From: Lineus longissimus
Taxonomy: Eukaryota; Nemertea; Pilidiophora; Heteronemertea; Lineidae
Direction of reading: 5' to 3'
Assembly (NCBI RefSeq): GCF_910592395.1
Contig: NC_088324.1
Span: 8,334,953 to 8,398,952 of the forward strand
DNA length: 64,000 bases
The number at the start of each line of letters is the position of its first letter. Position 1 is the stretch's first letter. The translations under genes and the position numbers were made by a program. The notes beneath the pieces are model-generated. The model was not told where the DNA came from and did no database searches. It was given only the letters and a program-made list of their open reading frames with translations. Positions 35,369-46,030 of the stretch are shown here, one piece after another.

Positions 35369-35842
35369 ATGAAGGTAGGGTTGAACTTATTGGGGCAAGA
35401 TGGTGTAGCAGGAAAATCTGTAAAGGAGAGACTGTCGCGCGGACAGTGTATTCGATTATGCGGTTTTAACCTCCGAAGACTTGGAGGTCTTTGGTCGCCA
35501 CTGAACATAACCTTAATCCGTCACCATACAATAGGGAAAGACACGTTTTCAAGGGAGACATTTAAGACTGCTATTATACCAATTATGATGTTTATTTTGC
35601 TCTCAATGGGAAAAATGATTGATACCCAGCTCCTAAGAAGCGGGCTAAAGAGGATGCTGATTTCGACCACGGGCCCCTGTTCACAATATCAAGTACGAAG
35701 GAGCGGAAATTTGAAACGGCCCATACCGCAAAACGTAAAATGTTTATTTGTCCGCCCCACCCAGAACTATATGTTATTGCCACTTATTTCGAAACCGACA
35801 GAATCATTTGTGGACATATCTCCGCCGGGGTCTGAAAGGTAG
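35369..35842 (+). CDS. Unidentified 157-codon open frame
   Basis: An ATG-initiated frame with no stop for 474 nt, longer than expected by chance at this base composition. It shows no domain, signal peptide or repeat that I recognise. An overlapping frame in the same direction (about 35630-35839) encodes a more protein-like, charged segment (PKKRAKEDADFDHGPLFTIS, then KMFICPPHPELYVIATYFET), also with no recognised family. At most one is real. Either could be a decayed gene or transposon piece upstream of the protease gene. Confidence 0.2.
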   Translation: MKVGLNLLGQDGVAGKSVKERLSRGQCIRLCGFNLRRLGGLWSPLNITLIRHHTIGKDTFSRETFKTAIIPIMMFILLSMGKMIDTQLLRSGLKRMLISTTGPCSQYQVRRSGNLKRPIPQNVKCLFVRPTQNYMLLPLISKPTESFVDISPPGSER

Positions 35843-36352
35843 GTCTGCGACCGCTACATTCATTTTCATTTTCAGAACATTTTTTTGCACAAAAAACATA
35901 TTTTGTTTTCAATCGAACCTCATTCGCAGTAAGATACAAGTGTTTCGCCATTCGTGCTTATTGTCTTTTTTAGTCGCTCATGTAAATACACTAGTGCAAT
36001 CACTATACACGCGAATTCGCTGAAACTTGAAGGCATATGCCAATATTTGTTAGACTCCGATGCAGTCCATTTCGTCATCCTGATCGTCCTTTATCTTGGG
36101 CGACAAGACGAGGCCGGTCCACTGCGTCCGGAGCGTATATTTGTAGGCCTATCATATCAATCTCCTCAAGGCCGAAACCACAATAAGGCCAATGGAAAAT
36201 GCATTAGGACAGTCAGGTTCCGTGCTTTTTACAGGCAATATCACTGGCCGCTTCAATATTAATACAATATGTTCCACGAAATAAGTTGTGTTTACAAAAA
36301 TGGCACTTTGGCCACTTTCATGCACTACATGAAGCGTCTCATTTTTCGGCCA

Positions 36353-36392
36353 TGGATTTATAGCTTCAACTATATTTCCTATCTTCAGACAG
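36353..36392 (+). promoter_or_regulatory. Possible core promoter of the protease gene
   Basis: The TATA-like atttatag at about 36355 lies about 30 bp upstream of ttcagacag, which resembles an initiator (TCA plus 1 start). That places a start about 20 bp before the ATG at 36405. This is inferred from spacing and motif only. Confidence 0.3.
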
Positions 36393-36404
36393 TAAAAAGC
36401 TTCG

Positions 36405-36483
36405 ATGGCTCGACTTGTGATACTTCTAATAGGCAGCCTCCTGGTGCTGAGAGCTACAGCCAGGGCCGTCGATGATGTCAACG
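36405..36483 (+). CDS. Protease exon 1 (signal peptide)
   Basis: The ATG at 36405 begins [20 protein letters not shown], with a hydrophobic core and likely cleavage after A-R-A (residue 21). The donor is gtaaga, phase 1. Confidence 0.9.
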
Positions 36484-39400
36484 GTAAGACTGCATGCATG
36501 GTATATTTTTCAGTATTTTCGCCTCCCAATGCATTGTCACCAGTCTACATCCAGAAGTATTAAGGTAGCAGGAAGGGTTGGGTGTTTGTGGTTTCTGAGT
36601 CTGAGGGGGTTGGTGTCTGTTGACTGTGCTTTAAGAGAGACTAGGCATGGCGCCAGTCTCTCTTAAAGCACAGTCAACAGGCATTTGGTCTCAGTATTTG
36701 GGTTTTGATTGCCATGATTGTACCCCTGTAAAAGTCAGAGGAGGAGAAGTTTGGAATGATGAAAGCATTAAAGAAGAAGAAATGTTATTATTGAGGAAAG
36801 CAAAATTTATTATGAGACTAGAAGGCAGTGTCCTGACTTGATTATTATGAAAATGGCGGTCTGAACACATCAAAAGGTGGAACATGGCATTTTATCGACT
36901 TTGAAGTGTTCCGCAGTTAAAGGGAGACTATAGGCAGCAGCTAGGTAGGCAAGATAAAGTCATACAAATTTGCCAATAGGGGTCAGTCATATCTCTAGGC
37001 ATGGCGCCAGTCTCTCTTAAAGCACAGTCAACAGGCATTTGGTCTTAGTATTTGGGTAAGTACAGAATCAAGGCAGCTCAGAGAGCAATGATTGAACGAT
37101 GCTGTGGACAAGTCCAAGGATACTGCATCAGTCACGACCAACTTCTCATCAGAAAGCGTCACCACCAGCATATTCAATGTTTAGTTCCAACCTGTACCAG
37201 TCCAATGCACGCCTGTCATGGTCAGCAGTGGACAGCGTAGCGCGATATGGAACATTCTTCCGAAACTCAAGCGAGGGAAGTCTGCTCATTAGCCTATCTC
37301 GCGCACTGCTCCTTCTTGTCAAACATCGTAGTGAAATCGTGGTACAGTGGGGCGTCCTCGAGGATTGCAGCTGGTCGGACAGACGTGAGGTGGAATGTGG
37401 GCGGCTGCACTTCTTCGTTGATGTGCGATGGCAGATAGCACAGTTGTTGCGTTGCATGACAGCTGAAAGTGAATGTGATATCATAGAACTGAGGCGTTTG
37501 CAATGAGACTATTGGTGATGTAGAAGCAAGGAGTGAAATGGGCCATCTTCCAGTGACTAATATACAGAGTAAGGGCACTGGCTGTTGTTAGATTCAGCAT
37601 TGAATGTATTCCTCGTACAAGCGTGAATAGTGTGGACATACAGTGAGAGGTGAGAGACCCCTTCTTGTAACTTTATCTTGGATATTATATTAGTATTGAA
37701 CTTCTAGCCATGGAATATGAAGAAATTGAAGTTGTAGGCATGGAATATGAAAAGTTATTCAACGGTGAAAGACATTATTCCATGAGGCTTTGCCGTGATC
37801 GCAAAGGACGCGACGTGATTGGTTCACATGCTAATGAGGTATGATAATGATAATTACCTCTATAATGCTACTTGGATAGCGACTGTGTCGTTGACTGGAA
37901 CAGTGGTCAATGTCAATGTGTGCCTGTAATGTCAATGAAGTATGATGAAGTGATGACGATAGTGCAATTATTAAATATTGGCAAGATATCATACTGCAAC
38001 ATAGGTCTTGTTTTTGACAGATGACTGTGCGACATTCCCATTGGGTCTTGTTAGAGTCAGCGCTGCATGTATTCCTTGTACAAGCTTGAATAGTTGTGAC
38101 GGACTTTGAGGGGTGAGAGACCCCTATCGGCTACTTCGTCTAACTTTATCTTGCCTACCTAGCTGCTAGCAATAGTGCCCCTTTATCAAGACTGAAACCC
38201 ACTGTGCGGGGCTAAGAAATTACCTTTATAATCCTAGTTGGATAACCACTGTGTAGATGATTTGAAGAGTGCTCTGTGGATGTGTGCCTGTAATGTCAAT
38301 GAAAGTATGATGAGGTGATGACGATAGTGGAATGACGAAATATTGGAAAGAGATCTATTCCTAGAAGAACATATGTCCTGTTTTGACTAGGTGGCGCATT
38401 TTAGAATCAGCAGTGAGCACTGTGTGTAACATGGTGGAGGCAGCGGAGATAATAACTGTGTCGAAAGTATTGTTATATGGCCTTCCCTAGGCCCATGGGG
38501 TTAAATTTACAATCCACGATTGAAAAGACGTAGTTTGATCGCATTCAACTATAAATCCATTGAACAGTTGTGTTCCTTTAGTCAACCGATGACCTTTTGT
38601 TGGGCCATGATCGGGGATTGTAAACTGTAAATGTATTATGGACTGGGAGACGGGGGAAACACAAGTGAAACTGAAATAGACCAAAACAAGTGATTTTGGG
38701 GCTTTGGTTTAGACGCATGCCCCATGCGCCATGCGGGATTATACGGTTCATGTGAACTTGCTGACATCCACATGATCTGGTGCTGTTATTGGTCATGGAC
38801 ATGGTACATGGTAGGCCTAATCATCATGCCTATATGTTTCAGGAAAAGCTCGGAGTAAAATGAACTGCCGATGAATAATGATGTTGTTCATGTTTGTTTA
38901 CCATGTTTACTAGTACATAGCCATAGGGTATGCACTGGCCAGTGCACTTTCTGCACGTCGTCATGGTCATGTACGTGATACCTTGCATATTTTGTTTTTT
39001 GAATGCGCATGCTTTTTGGGCAAAATCACTTGTACCAACACTAATGAATAATGTCTTCTTATCCCTATGACTCCATACACAGTGAGGGCATTGTCCCATT
39101 CCCATCAAATGGTAACTTATTGTACCGTATTAGGGTGGAAGTTGGGGTGCAGATACCTACCGTTGCACGCCTGTCATAATCAGTAGTGATGAGCTTAGCG
39201 CGATATGGAACATTCTTCAGAAGCTCAAGCGAGGGAAGTGTGCTCATTAGCATATCTCGCGCACTGCTTCTTCTTGTCAAACATCGTAGTGAAATCGTAA
39301 TGGAAAACGTCTGGCTTTGCGCCAGACGTTGAGACTAATAAGTGAAGAACTAATAGGTAAAGAACTTCTACTTGCGCGAGACTGCTCTGATAAAATTATC

Positions 39401-42400
39401 ATTGCCGAGACTACGGTGACGTACACATATATTTTTTACAATCAAAAATGCCCTCAAAAGACGACATGGAATGATTATTTTATTGATATTTCCTACTATA
39501 TACCTTCCAATTATCACTTTATACAAATAGATCGGCGTTAGGTCGCATGCTTTTCTTTCCTGGTGACACTATAAAGCAAAATAGTTGCAACCCCGTAAAT
39601 GCGCTATAAGTCCAATAATAAGTGACGGTGACCCGTTATAAATGTTTCGCCAGCTTCGCTTTTTTGCCGCTACGCGGCGCGTTGGGCCCTTGCGTCGAGA
39701 TAGACTGGCTACTACGGACATTTACGGTGATAGGATGGGCCAATGAGGCACTCGAATGATAAATTAGCAGCGCAAAGGTCGATCCACCTTGAACAAATTA
39801 GCCTAAGCATAATAAAACTTCATTACGCCGATTGTTTTCGACATATAATAGGCAAAATGACAGGCGCATCTACTGCAAAATGATGCTGTTCGGTAGAAAG
39901 CAACACAATACTATTTCGCTAATAAGCTCAATTTCGCTAACGACAGAGAGAGCTCCAAAAAATTGCCGAGGATACTACTTAAGTATCTAGTAACGCAGTA
40001 ATAATGACGCCATTTTCAGCAACAACGATATATCGAAAGTAATGATAAAGAACTGGCGTGATGTACATTTCCTATTGCAGACAACTGCTTCTCTTATCTG
40101 TAGCTTTATACATGTAGCCTATTAACATGAATAAATAAGGACTCGTCTTTATCAATTCTTGATATTAATGAACTAATACAATTGGCCAATTATTGCAAGG
40201 GACAACATTGCCGTCGCAACAACTTATCTAAAAATCCTACGCATCAAACGACGAAAGTTTCTATCTTTCAATTTCAGATGACGTTCTTGCTGAAGTAGAT
40301 GATCATGATGCCAAGGATGACGATATCGATGGTACCCTAACAGACGACACTGCTGCTGACGACGACGATGATGATGACCATGACCATGACTCATTCTTGG
40401 TCGACGACGATGACGACGACGACGACGATGATGGTGATGATGGCACCCTCTCAGATGACTTTGATGATGACATCGACGCCGATGACGATGATTTCTTGGC
40501 CACAGACGACACCGATGACGTCAGCGAAGACCTCGACTTCGATGATGAAGGAGCAGACGTCAGTGTAAACAAACGCATTCTGCTGGGTCCCAAGACCGAT
40601 ATCAAGGAGTTCCCGTGGCTGGTTGGAATCAAGAGGTTCGGGAGGGGAGGCATCATATGTGGCGGGTCACTCATAGCCAAGGATGTGGTGCTCACGGCCT
40701 CCCATTGTTTCTACGGGAAGGACCCGGCGACGGGGTGAGTTCTGACTTCCGAATCAGTGTGACAATCAATTCGCCACTTTCCTAAAGCGGAAATCATGTA
40801 GGACTCCTTGTCCGGTGACAGGTTTGACCAATCAAAACCCCTGAATGTGATCATGGCCGTGATGTCTGTGCCGAACAAGCATGAAAGTTCTCTTCTGATT
40901 GGTCATTACCTGTCCGGAAGTCCCAAATTGCTGCTTGAGGAAAGTGGCGAATGGCCCAGCAAGATGCAATTAGCTAAAAATAGTGAAATAACAACGTTAT
41001 ATAATTTATCTGGAGAAGTACAAAAAAACTTGCAAGTGCGAAAAACCAGTGGCATCATCGTAAAATGAAGACATAATTGGCATTTGAATTTGGAATGAGT
41101 GCAGATTTCCTTGTTATTTGTTTGCTTTCAGAAAATACGTCCTGAGGGATAAGGCAAGTGGATACCGTGTTGTGACGAAACAGTCCGACATGGGCAGAAT
41201 ACGCAGAGATCACGTCTACAAGGTGGCTGCCGTCAGGGTACACAAAGATTGGGACGTCACCCAATCTACCAAGTCACGTGAGTAATAAATATAGTCCAGT
41301 CAATATTCGAAAAAACAGCTGCAAGGTATTTTAAATCACGTGAATAGTACTATAGTCCAGTCAATTTACGGGGAAAACAGCCGCGAGCTACCAAGTCACG
41401 TGAGTAGTTCTATAGTCCAGCAAAATTACAAAAACAAACAACTGAATGATGGCAGCAGCAATGGGTGGGTGATAAGTCAGACTTTATCCGACATTGTAGT
41501 TGGAGTTGCATAATCTGTGATTAGTATTGGATTAACCGAGACTCGCGGCGCAATCTGTTCTTTGAAGAGCTCGGAGGATAAAGGTATCAAACGACCAGTT
41601 TACCGTTTACCTATTAATTTAGTTTAGTTAAGGGGTATTGTATTAAAATCAGCTCTGCGTTGCTTTTCGCCCCAAAGAAATAGCAAACCTTTGGTGATTG
41701 TCGTCTTTTTTTGTTTCAGCCAATGATATCGCCATCCTGAAGTTAACATCGCCCGTAAAGTTGGACGCCGCTTCGCAACTTATTGCTTTGCCCAATGACC
41801 AGTCTGACTCTCCTCCTTCGGGATCAGAGTGCCACGTGGCGGGATGGGGTAGGACACAGAAAGGACGTAAGTAACAATTCGACGGTACAATTAGAGACCC
41901 CGGTAGACTATACAATTATTGCTCAAAGTAACAAGCTTGCAGTTTTCCTAGACATTAATAAGCAAAGAGGCTTTAATTGTGCCAGAGGCTAGAAATGTAC
42001 CACGTTACCTTATAGCTGTGATAGTATTCCCTGAGATGAGTAGATATTCATATTTAAGTCGTTTTAGCTAACCAAGAAGGGCAAACTTGAGTGGAGAGCA
42101 CACTCATGCGCATTTATTTCAATTTTCCAAAAGATTGGGACCAGCAGAATAGAGCGCGGTAGACACGAGCTTGCGTCACGCGATGCTCTGTGATCGATGG
42201 TCACGCAAGTGAACCTGCGTCGCCCAGCGGCTTGTAAGACTTGCCATGATAAACCATTAAAATTAGCGCCCAGTTTTCAGTTCCTGAGTTGTTCTATGTT
42301 GCTGGAACATCAACTACCTGCAACAAATAGCCGCAAAAATACACAAACTCAGGTCTGTTGGTTTCAGGAGGAGCTAGGAACCTCTATTCTGCGGTCTTGA

Positions 42401-43236
42401 AGACTGACCCTATGTCTGAATGTATCAACTGGTTTGGCGGCGCTGAACTCAGGACCCATCACGCTGAGAAAAGGCTGTGTGCTGGGGGAGAATCGACCGA
42501 AAATGTGTGTAAGGTAAGTTAGCAAGTTTGACTTACGCAGCGGGTAAAAATCTGCGGGTCCGGGATGTCTTGGCGGGCGTAGGCTGTACATCAGCCGGGC
42601 ATTGTTACTCTCAGTTATCGGATCGGGTATCGCATCCGGCTGGCATCACTCCTGCAGGATTCTTAGCGAATTCCTGGGAGATTTACGGCGGACATAAGGC
42701 GGGTATTATTATTCCTGCAAGCTTGATGATCGAAAGACACAATCTGTCAGTAAATCATACAAATATAAGAAATAAAACGAAAGAGGGGAATAAAAGAATC
42801 TACGAATAAGGAGGACATCATTTAGAAGTTCATACTTTACCTCAATCAAATTCTAAATGCGTTTTCACTGCTGGATGTAAAGATACCTTGCAACTGTTTT
42901 AAAACACACAACAGAAACCTTTTTTCATCATTCCTTTATGCTACATGGCAAAATGGGGAAAGCTAAATGATCTCAAGTGAATGAACAGAGAAAAAGACAT
43001 GTGATAGCTTCCGCCACGAGACGTTTTATCGTAATGAACCTTGCTTCCTTTCCCAGGGCGATTCCGGTGGTCCGTTTACCTGCAAGCGCGGAATTGAGAA
43101 CGTCCAGTACGGAGTGGTCTCATTCGGCTCCATGAGGCTGCTAGGCTGCTACAAGGGGGGCAACAAAGGCAAGGCACCCAGCGTCTACACGAGGGTTAGC
43201 TTTTACTTGGATTGGATCAAAAAGAACAGCATGTAA
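36405..43236 (+). CDS. Secreted S1 serine protease with an Asp-rich propeptide, complete
   Basis: Six exons (36405-36483, 40278-40734, 41132-41277, 41720-41866, 42368-42513, 43057-43236; stop TAA) join in one frame to give 384 residues. Residues 1-21 are a signal peptide ([21 protein letters not shown]). Residues 27-122 are 51/96 Asp, with runs of 7 and 10. The likely activation site is K125-R126 before ILLG, where trypsins have IVGG. The 258-residue catalytic domain has H169 (LTASHCF), D230 (NDIAILKL) and S328 (GDSGGP). Eight Cys fit disulfides 42-58, 136-201, 168-182 and 191-220 (chymotrypsin numbering). Position 189 is Asn and 226 is Ser, so trypsin-like Arg/Lys cleavage is not expected; specificity is unknown. 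The propeptide has no Cys, so it would not stay tethered after cleavage. The substrate is unknown. Confidence 0.93.
36619..36678. repeat. Perfect 24-bp inverted repeat, 12-nt loop
   Basis: GTTGACTGTGCTTTAAGAGA plus GACT is exactly complementary to the right arm, around the loop aggcatggcgcc. Pairing continues outward for several more positions with wobbles. The loop and right arm, plus the following aggcatttggtct, are duplicated at about 36995-37055. Confidence 0.9.
36919..38184. mobile_element. 1.27-kb DNA transposon remnant with about 75-bp TIRs
   Basis: The left end is AAAGGGAGACTATAGGCAGC, then AGCTAGGTAGGCAAGATAAA. The right end, reverse complemented, is AAAGGGGCACTATTGCTAGC, then AGCTAGGTAGGCAAGATAAA. 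Similarity continues inward to gacccctatnggc. It lacks an intact transposase. The plus frame at about 37052-37130 ([19 protein letters not shown]) is vaguely like the C-terminal part of Harbinger transposases, which is only a guess. The target duplication was not resolved; TTA is possible on the left. Confidence 0.8.
37208..37340. repeat. Dispersed repeat, copy 1 (inside the TIR element)
   Basis: Matches 39165-39298 at close to 90% by eye: gcgcgatatggaacattctt, gaaactcaagcgagggaagt, tatctcgcgcactgctcc and gtcaaacatcgtagtgaaat. Confidence 0.85.
39165..39298. repeat. Dispersed repeat, copy 2
   Basis: The second copy of the segment at 37208-37340, in the same orientation, 1.96 kb away. It is followed at once by the perfect hairpin at 39306-39330. 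Confidence 0.85.
39306..39330. repeat. Perfect 10-bp stem, 5-nt loop hairpin
   Basis: AACGTCTGGC, tttgc, GCCAGACGTT. It sits 8 bp after the dispersed repeat copy, so it may mark the end of a mobile element. Confidence 0.8.
40278..40734 (+). CDS. Protease exon 2 (Asp-rich region, activation site, His)
   Basis: The acceptor is tttcaatttcag and the donor gtgagt. This long exon encodes the whole acidic region (GAC/GAT codons mixed, so not a pure trinucleotide tract), the KR/ILLG activation site, [15 protein letters not shown] and the catalytic LTASHCF. The opposite-strand poly-Ser frame is a shadow of the GAC/GAT codons. Confidence 0.93.
41132..41277 (+). CDS. Protease exon 3
   Basis: The acceptor is tttgctttcag and the donor gtgagt. 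It encodes [18 protein letters not shown], then [18 protein letters not shown], corresponding to the region between the catalytic His and Asp. The donor is embedded in a short tandem repeat continuing into the intron. Confidence 0.92.
41268..41440. repeat. Tandem repeat (about 60 bp, three copies) including the exon 3 splice donor
   Basis: The exon end and donor accaagtcac|gtgagta, followed by tatagtccagtcaat, recurs as aaatcacgtgaatagtacta near 41334 and as ctaccaagtcacgtgagtag near 41389. So three donor-like sites (GTGAGT, GTGAAT, GTGAGT) lie in series. Use of the third would extend exon 3 by 122 nt and shift the frame. Confidence 0.85.
41720..41866 (+). CDS. Protease exon 4 (catalytic Asp)
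   Basis: The acceptor is ttttttgtttcag and the donor gtaagt. It encodes [17 protein letters not shown], then [13 protein letters not shown]. It has the canonical D-I-A-x-L and GWG motifs of S1 proteases. Confidence 0.94.
42368..42513 (+). CDS. Protease exon 5
   Basis: The acceptor is ctgttggtttcag and the donor gtaagt. It encodes [19 protein letters not shown], then [16 protein letters not shown]168-C182 and C191 are present. The residue six before the catalytic Ser is Asn. Confidence 0.92.
43057..43236 (+). CDS. Protease exon 6 (catalytic Ser)
   Basis: The acceptor is cttcctttcccag. It encodes [20 protein letters not shown], then [22 protein letters not shown] and a final helix [10 protein letters not shown] before TAA. 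Confidence 0.95.
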   Translation, partial: GDSGGPFTCKRGIENVQYGVVSFGSMRLLGCYKGGNKGKAPSVYTRVSFYLDWIKKNSM

Positions 43237-43640
43237 GCAGCTCTGGGAAAATATGCACATTCCCACTTCAAGTAAAGGAATGTACGCACATTCTAATTCT
43301 ACTGGGATGAGTTTCACACATTTCAATTTCTACTGAAAGATGAGAACCATACTTTCCCGGCGGATTTCCAACTGAACATTTTCCATTAATGTGTGTCACA
43401 CCTTAGAGTAACCAGCCTGGTTACTCTGTACCTTAAGGTCACATATTCAAACTTTTCCTTAAGGAGTGAGTGTCACATATTCGAACTTCTACTGAAGAAA
43501 TGAGTGTGGTCCATTCCAACTTCTGCTGAAGGAACGAGTGTCACACATTTCAACCTCTGAGGAAGGAATGAGTGTGCCACACATTCCAAATCCTACTCAA
43601 GGAATGAGGAGTGCCAGTAAGCTTACTTGCACAGTTACAT
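43237..43640. repeat. Degenerate minisatellite in the protease 3' UTR
   Basis: The loose unit of about 35 bp is aaggaatgagtgtcacacat followed by tccaacttctactg. It recurs about ten times after the stop codon and decays toward both ends. Confidence 0.8.
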
Positions 43641-43693
43641 TGCTAGGATCAACTCACTGAGGCCGGGGTTATTGTAACAGCTGATTGTTTGGT

Positions 43694-43699
43694 AATAAA
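43694..43699 (+). terminator. Polyadenylation signal of the protease gene
   Basis: This AATAAA is the first canonical signal after the stop at 43236, giving a 3' UTR of roughly 480 nt. Confidence 0.6.
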
Positions 43700-46030
43700 A
43701 TAGAATGATATAAAAATATTTCTTGTAATTTTTCGGTGTCATAAGAAAAGCACAGTAATACCAGCTTAAGAAGAAGTTCGGGAATTAACGGGGAAAATTT
43801 GCGCCACACCAAATTACGCACGCGAAACATGGAGACCAACACATCCATCTACGCGCAAACTCCAGACTTCACGAACAGACTCCATTCTTTTGTAAATAAA
43901 TGCCTGGGATCCTGAACTATAATATTGATTGATAGGGAAAACAAGGACAAGAATGCCGAGCATGGAACCAAGAGGAAACGAGCGCCATTTGAAGCAAAAC
44001 ACTGGCTTCACGCCTGTCATCGAAAGACAATGTCACAACCATTTATTCGTCCCGCTATTCAAGATGACTGCACTGGCACGTGACAATAGCCCCCTCCCGA
44101 AAAAATGCTCCGTATTGCGCCTCCTCCGCCTGATGAAAATGACGTAATCACACGATCGTCTGGCCCACGTGCGAATTCATCGGTACGGCGGCTTTCATTT
44201 TTCGAAACTTCTCCGTTAAATTCTTCCATTTAACCTCTTACTTTGCAAATGAAGACATTTTTGGATGGTGAGTTCATAGATTAGATATCGTAGCTACTCC
44301 ATATTCCAATTTTTTGGCGTTTCTTGCGTTGTCGGGGCAATAATAAGAAGTTGAGTGCGGCTGGCAAAAATTTTGATGGCAGAGTCGGCATGGTCGGGCA
44401 CTCCTGCGCGCCGATTTTTTTCATTAAAAACATCCGATTCTGTGTTCCATGATACTCACCAAAGTGCCGGAGCCAGGTATTCGTGATCTGTGTGTAATTC
44501 TGCATCAGATGAACTAAATTTCGTGGAGATTTTTACCAATTTTAATAGTGAAAAATCCTGTTGAAACTGACCAGTCCAGTGTGATAACTGAATACAATGT
44601 TACAGCGGCCATGATGTTGCGTGCATTGCGGCACGTGTATATCCGTACGTGTATTGCTGTGTACATGAAGGACATGCATGAATGTCTTGTGTAGTAAAAA
44701 TGAAATGAAATGAATTTGAATTGTGACCTTTGATTTTTGTGGGAACCGGGTCAGCAGCAAATGCTGGGGAAATGACTATTTCTAGTGGGGGGGGGGGGGG
44801 GGGGGGGCTGGAGACTACAGACCCTTTTATTTACTTTCTGGTGACCAAAAGTTGGTCAATGCAAGGGGTTCCCCTAAAATTTTTGAAGTCCAAACAAACT
44901 GTCCATGGGGACACTTGATCATCCATCTTGAACATCAACCAATTTATTTCTTTTGACAACATTTTCTCAGAAAATTTTTACCATCCACACATTTGCATAT
45001 GACTTTTCTATCAGAGGGGAAGTATTCTTGACATCTTTGCAACTTTTGAGGTGTCCACACAAGATGATTGAGGGGCTCAGAGTTGGTTGTGACCATTGAC
45101 ATTTTCCAAATGTGTGCCTGCATAACAGTGATGGGTATTAACAGTCAATGGGGGGGGGGGGGGGGGGGTACCTTTCAGTTATTGCCCCTTGGGACACTTT
45201 ATTCCTAATATAGTTTCACTGAATATTCATCCTTTGAAAAATTCTTCTTTCTCACTGGCAGAAGTCTAATTAATGGTGGGGAGTTGACAGTCCAATGGGG
45301 AAAGGGGTACCTTCCAGTCGCCTCCACACTGAGGAAACAAGGGATTGTATTTTGCAACTTCTGGGACAGATTTCAAGAGGTTGGGCCTGACCAGTAGATT
45401 AGGCCTGACTTGCTCTGTGCTTTGAAGCGCTTTTAGAAGGAAACTTCATGTTTACATGCAACACTTCAGAACACTTCCAAGTGTCAACTGAGTTTAGCCA
45501 GTTGGGTTTGAGTTTAGATTTGGCAATGACAAGTGGTACTATTGACCATGATGAGGTGGTGATTTTCGATTTAAGTTTGTGCCCATAGGAGCGGGTGTTT
45601 CCCGCAAGTGAATGGACCTTCAGAACATAAAGTCAAAGAAAAGTTGCCAGCTAGATAGAGGGGACAGGCTGTACTGCTCAATCCAAGGACACACTTTTGT
45701 GTTGGAAAGTATTGCTTTGATATCTCGATTAATCGCACGATAAATGTCAATATATTGCAAAAATAATATGTCCTCCAGAACTCAGCATAATCTGCATCGA
45801 AAGTGACATTTCTATTTCTTCAAATTGAACTGAACTTAGGCAAAATTGAGCAACCACTTTGAATTGCATCTTAGTTTGATTACTGAATTTACTGAAGCGC
45901 TCTGTCACTGTATTTCACATACTAGTTCTCCATGCTGGGATGATAAGGTACTAGATAGCCAGTCAGAAGTGTCAATCAAACAGCCACAAGTAGATCTGGG
46001 CTGCTCACAATGTCAGAACCACAAATAGGT
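43700..46030. other. Intergenic, with a possible first exon
   Basis: At 44248-44266 the sequence atgaagacatttttggatg is followed by the strong donor gtgagttc. It could be a short coding first exon (MKTFLD) of a plus-strand gene, but no downstream exon was linked with confidence. G21 (44787) and G19 (45150) runs sit in two related segments, suggesting an old local duplication. The minus-strand frame 44281-44505 has no known domain. Confidence 0.35.

Larger units (their letters stand above)
36484..40277 (+). other. Protease intron 1, repeat-rich
   Basis: This 3.8-kb intron holds a perfect hairpin (36619-36678), a 1.27-kb TIR element (36919-38184), two copies of an internal transposon-like segment (37208-37340 and 39165-39298) and a 10-bp stem hairpin (39306-39330). 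The rest (38190-39160 and 39540-40270) shows nothing recognisable. Confidence 0.7.

Noticed and set aside
37052-37240. [19 protein letters not shown] read as a Harbinger transposase tail
   Set aside because: The resemblance covers under 20 residues and the following sequence does not continue it. Kept only as a hint in the TIR element entry.
40303-40695. Ser-rich 130-codon minus-strand frame
   Set aside because: It is the antisense shadow of the Asp codons in protease exon 2.
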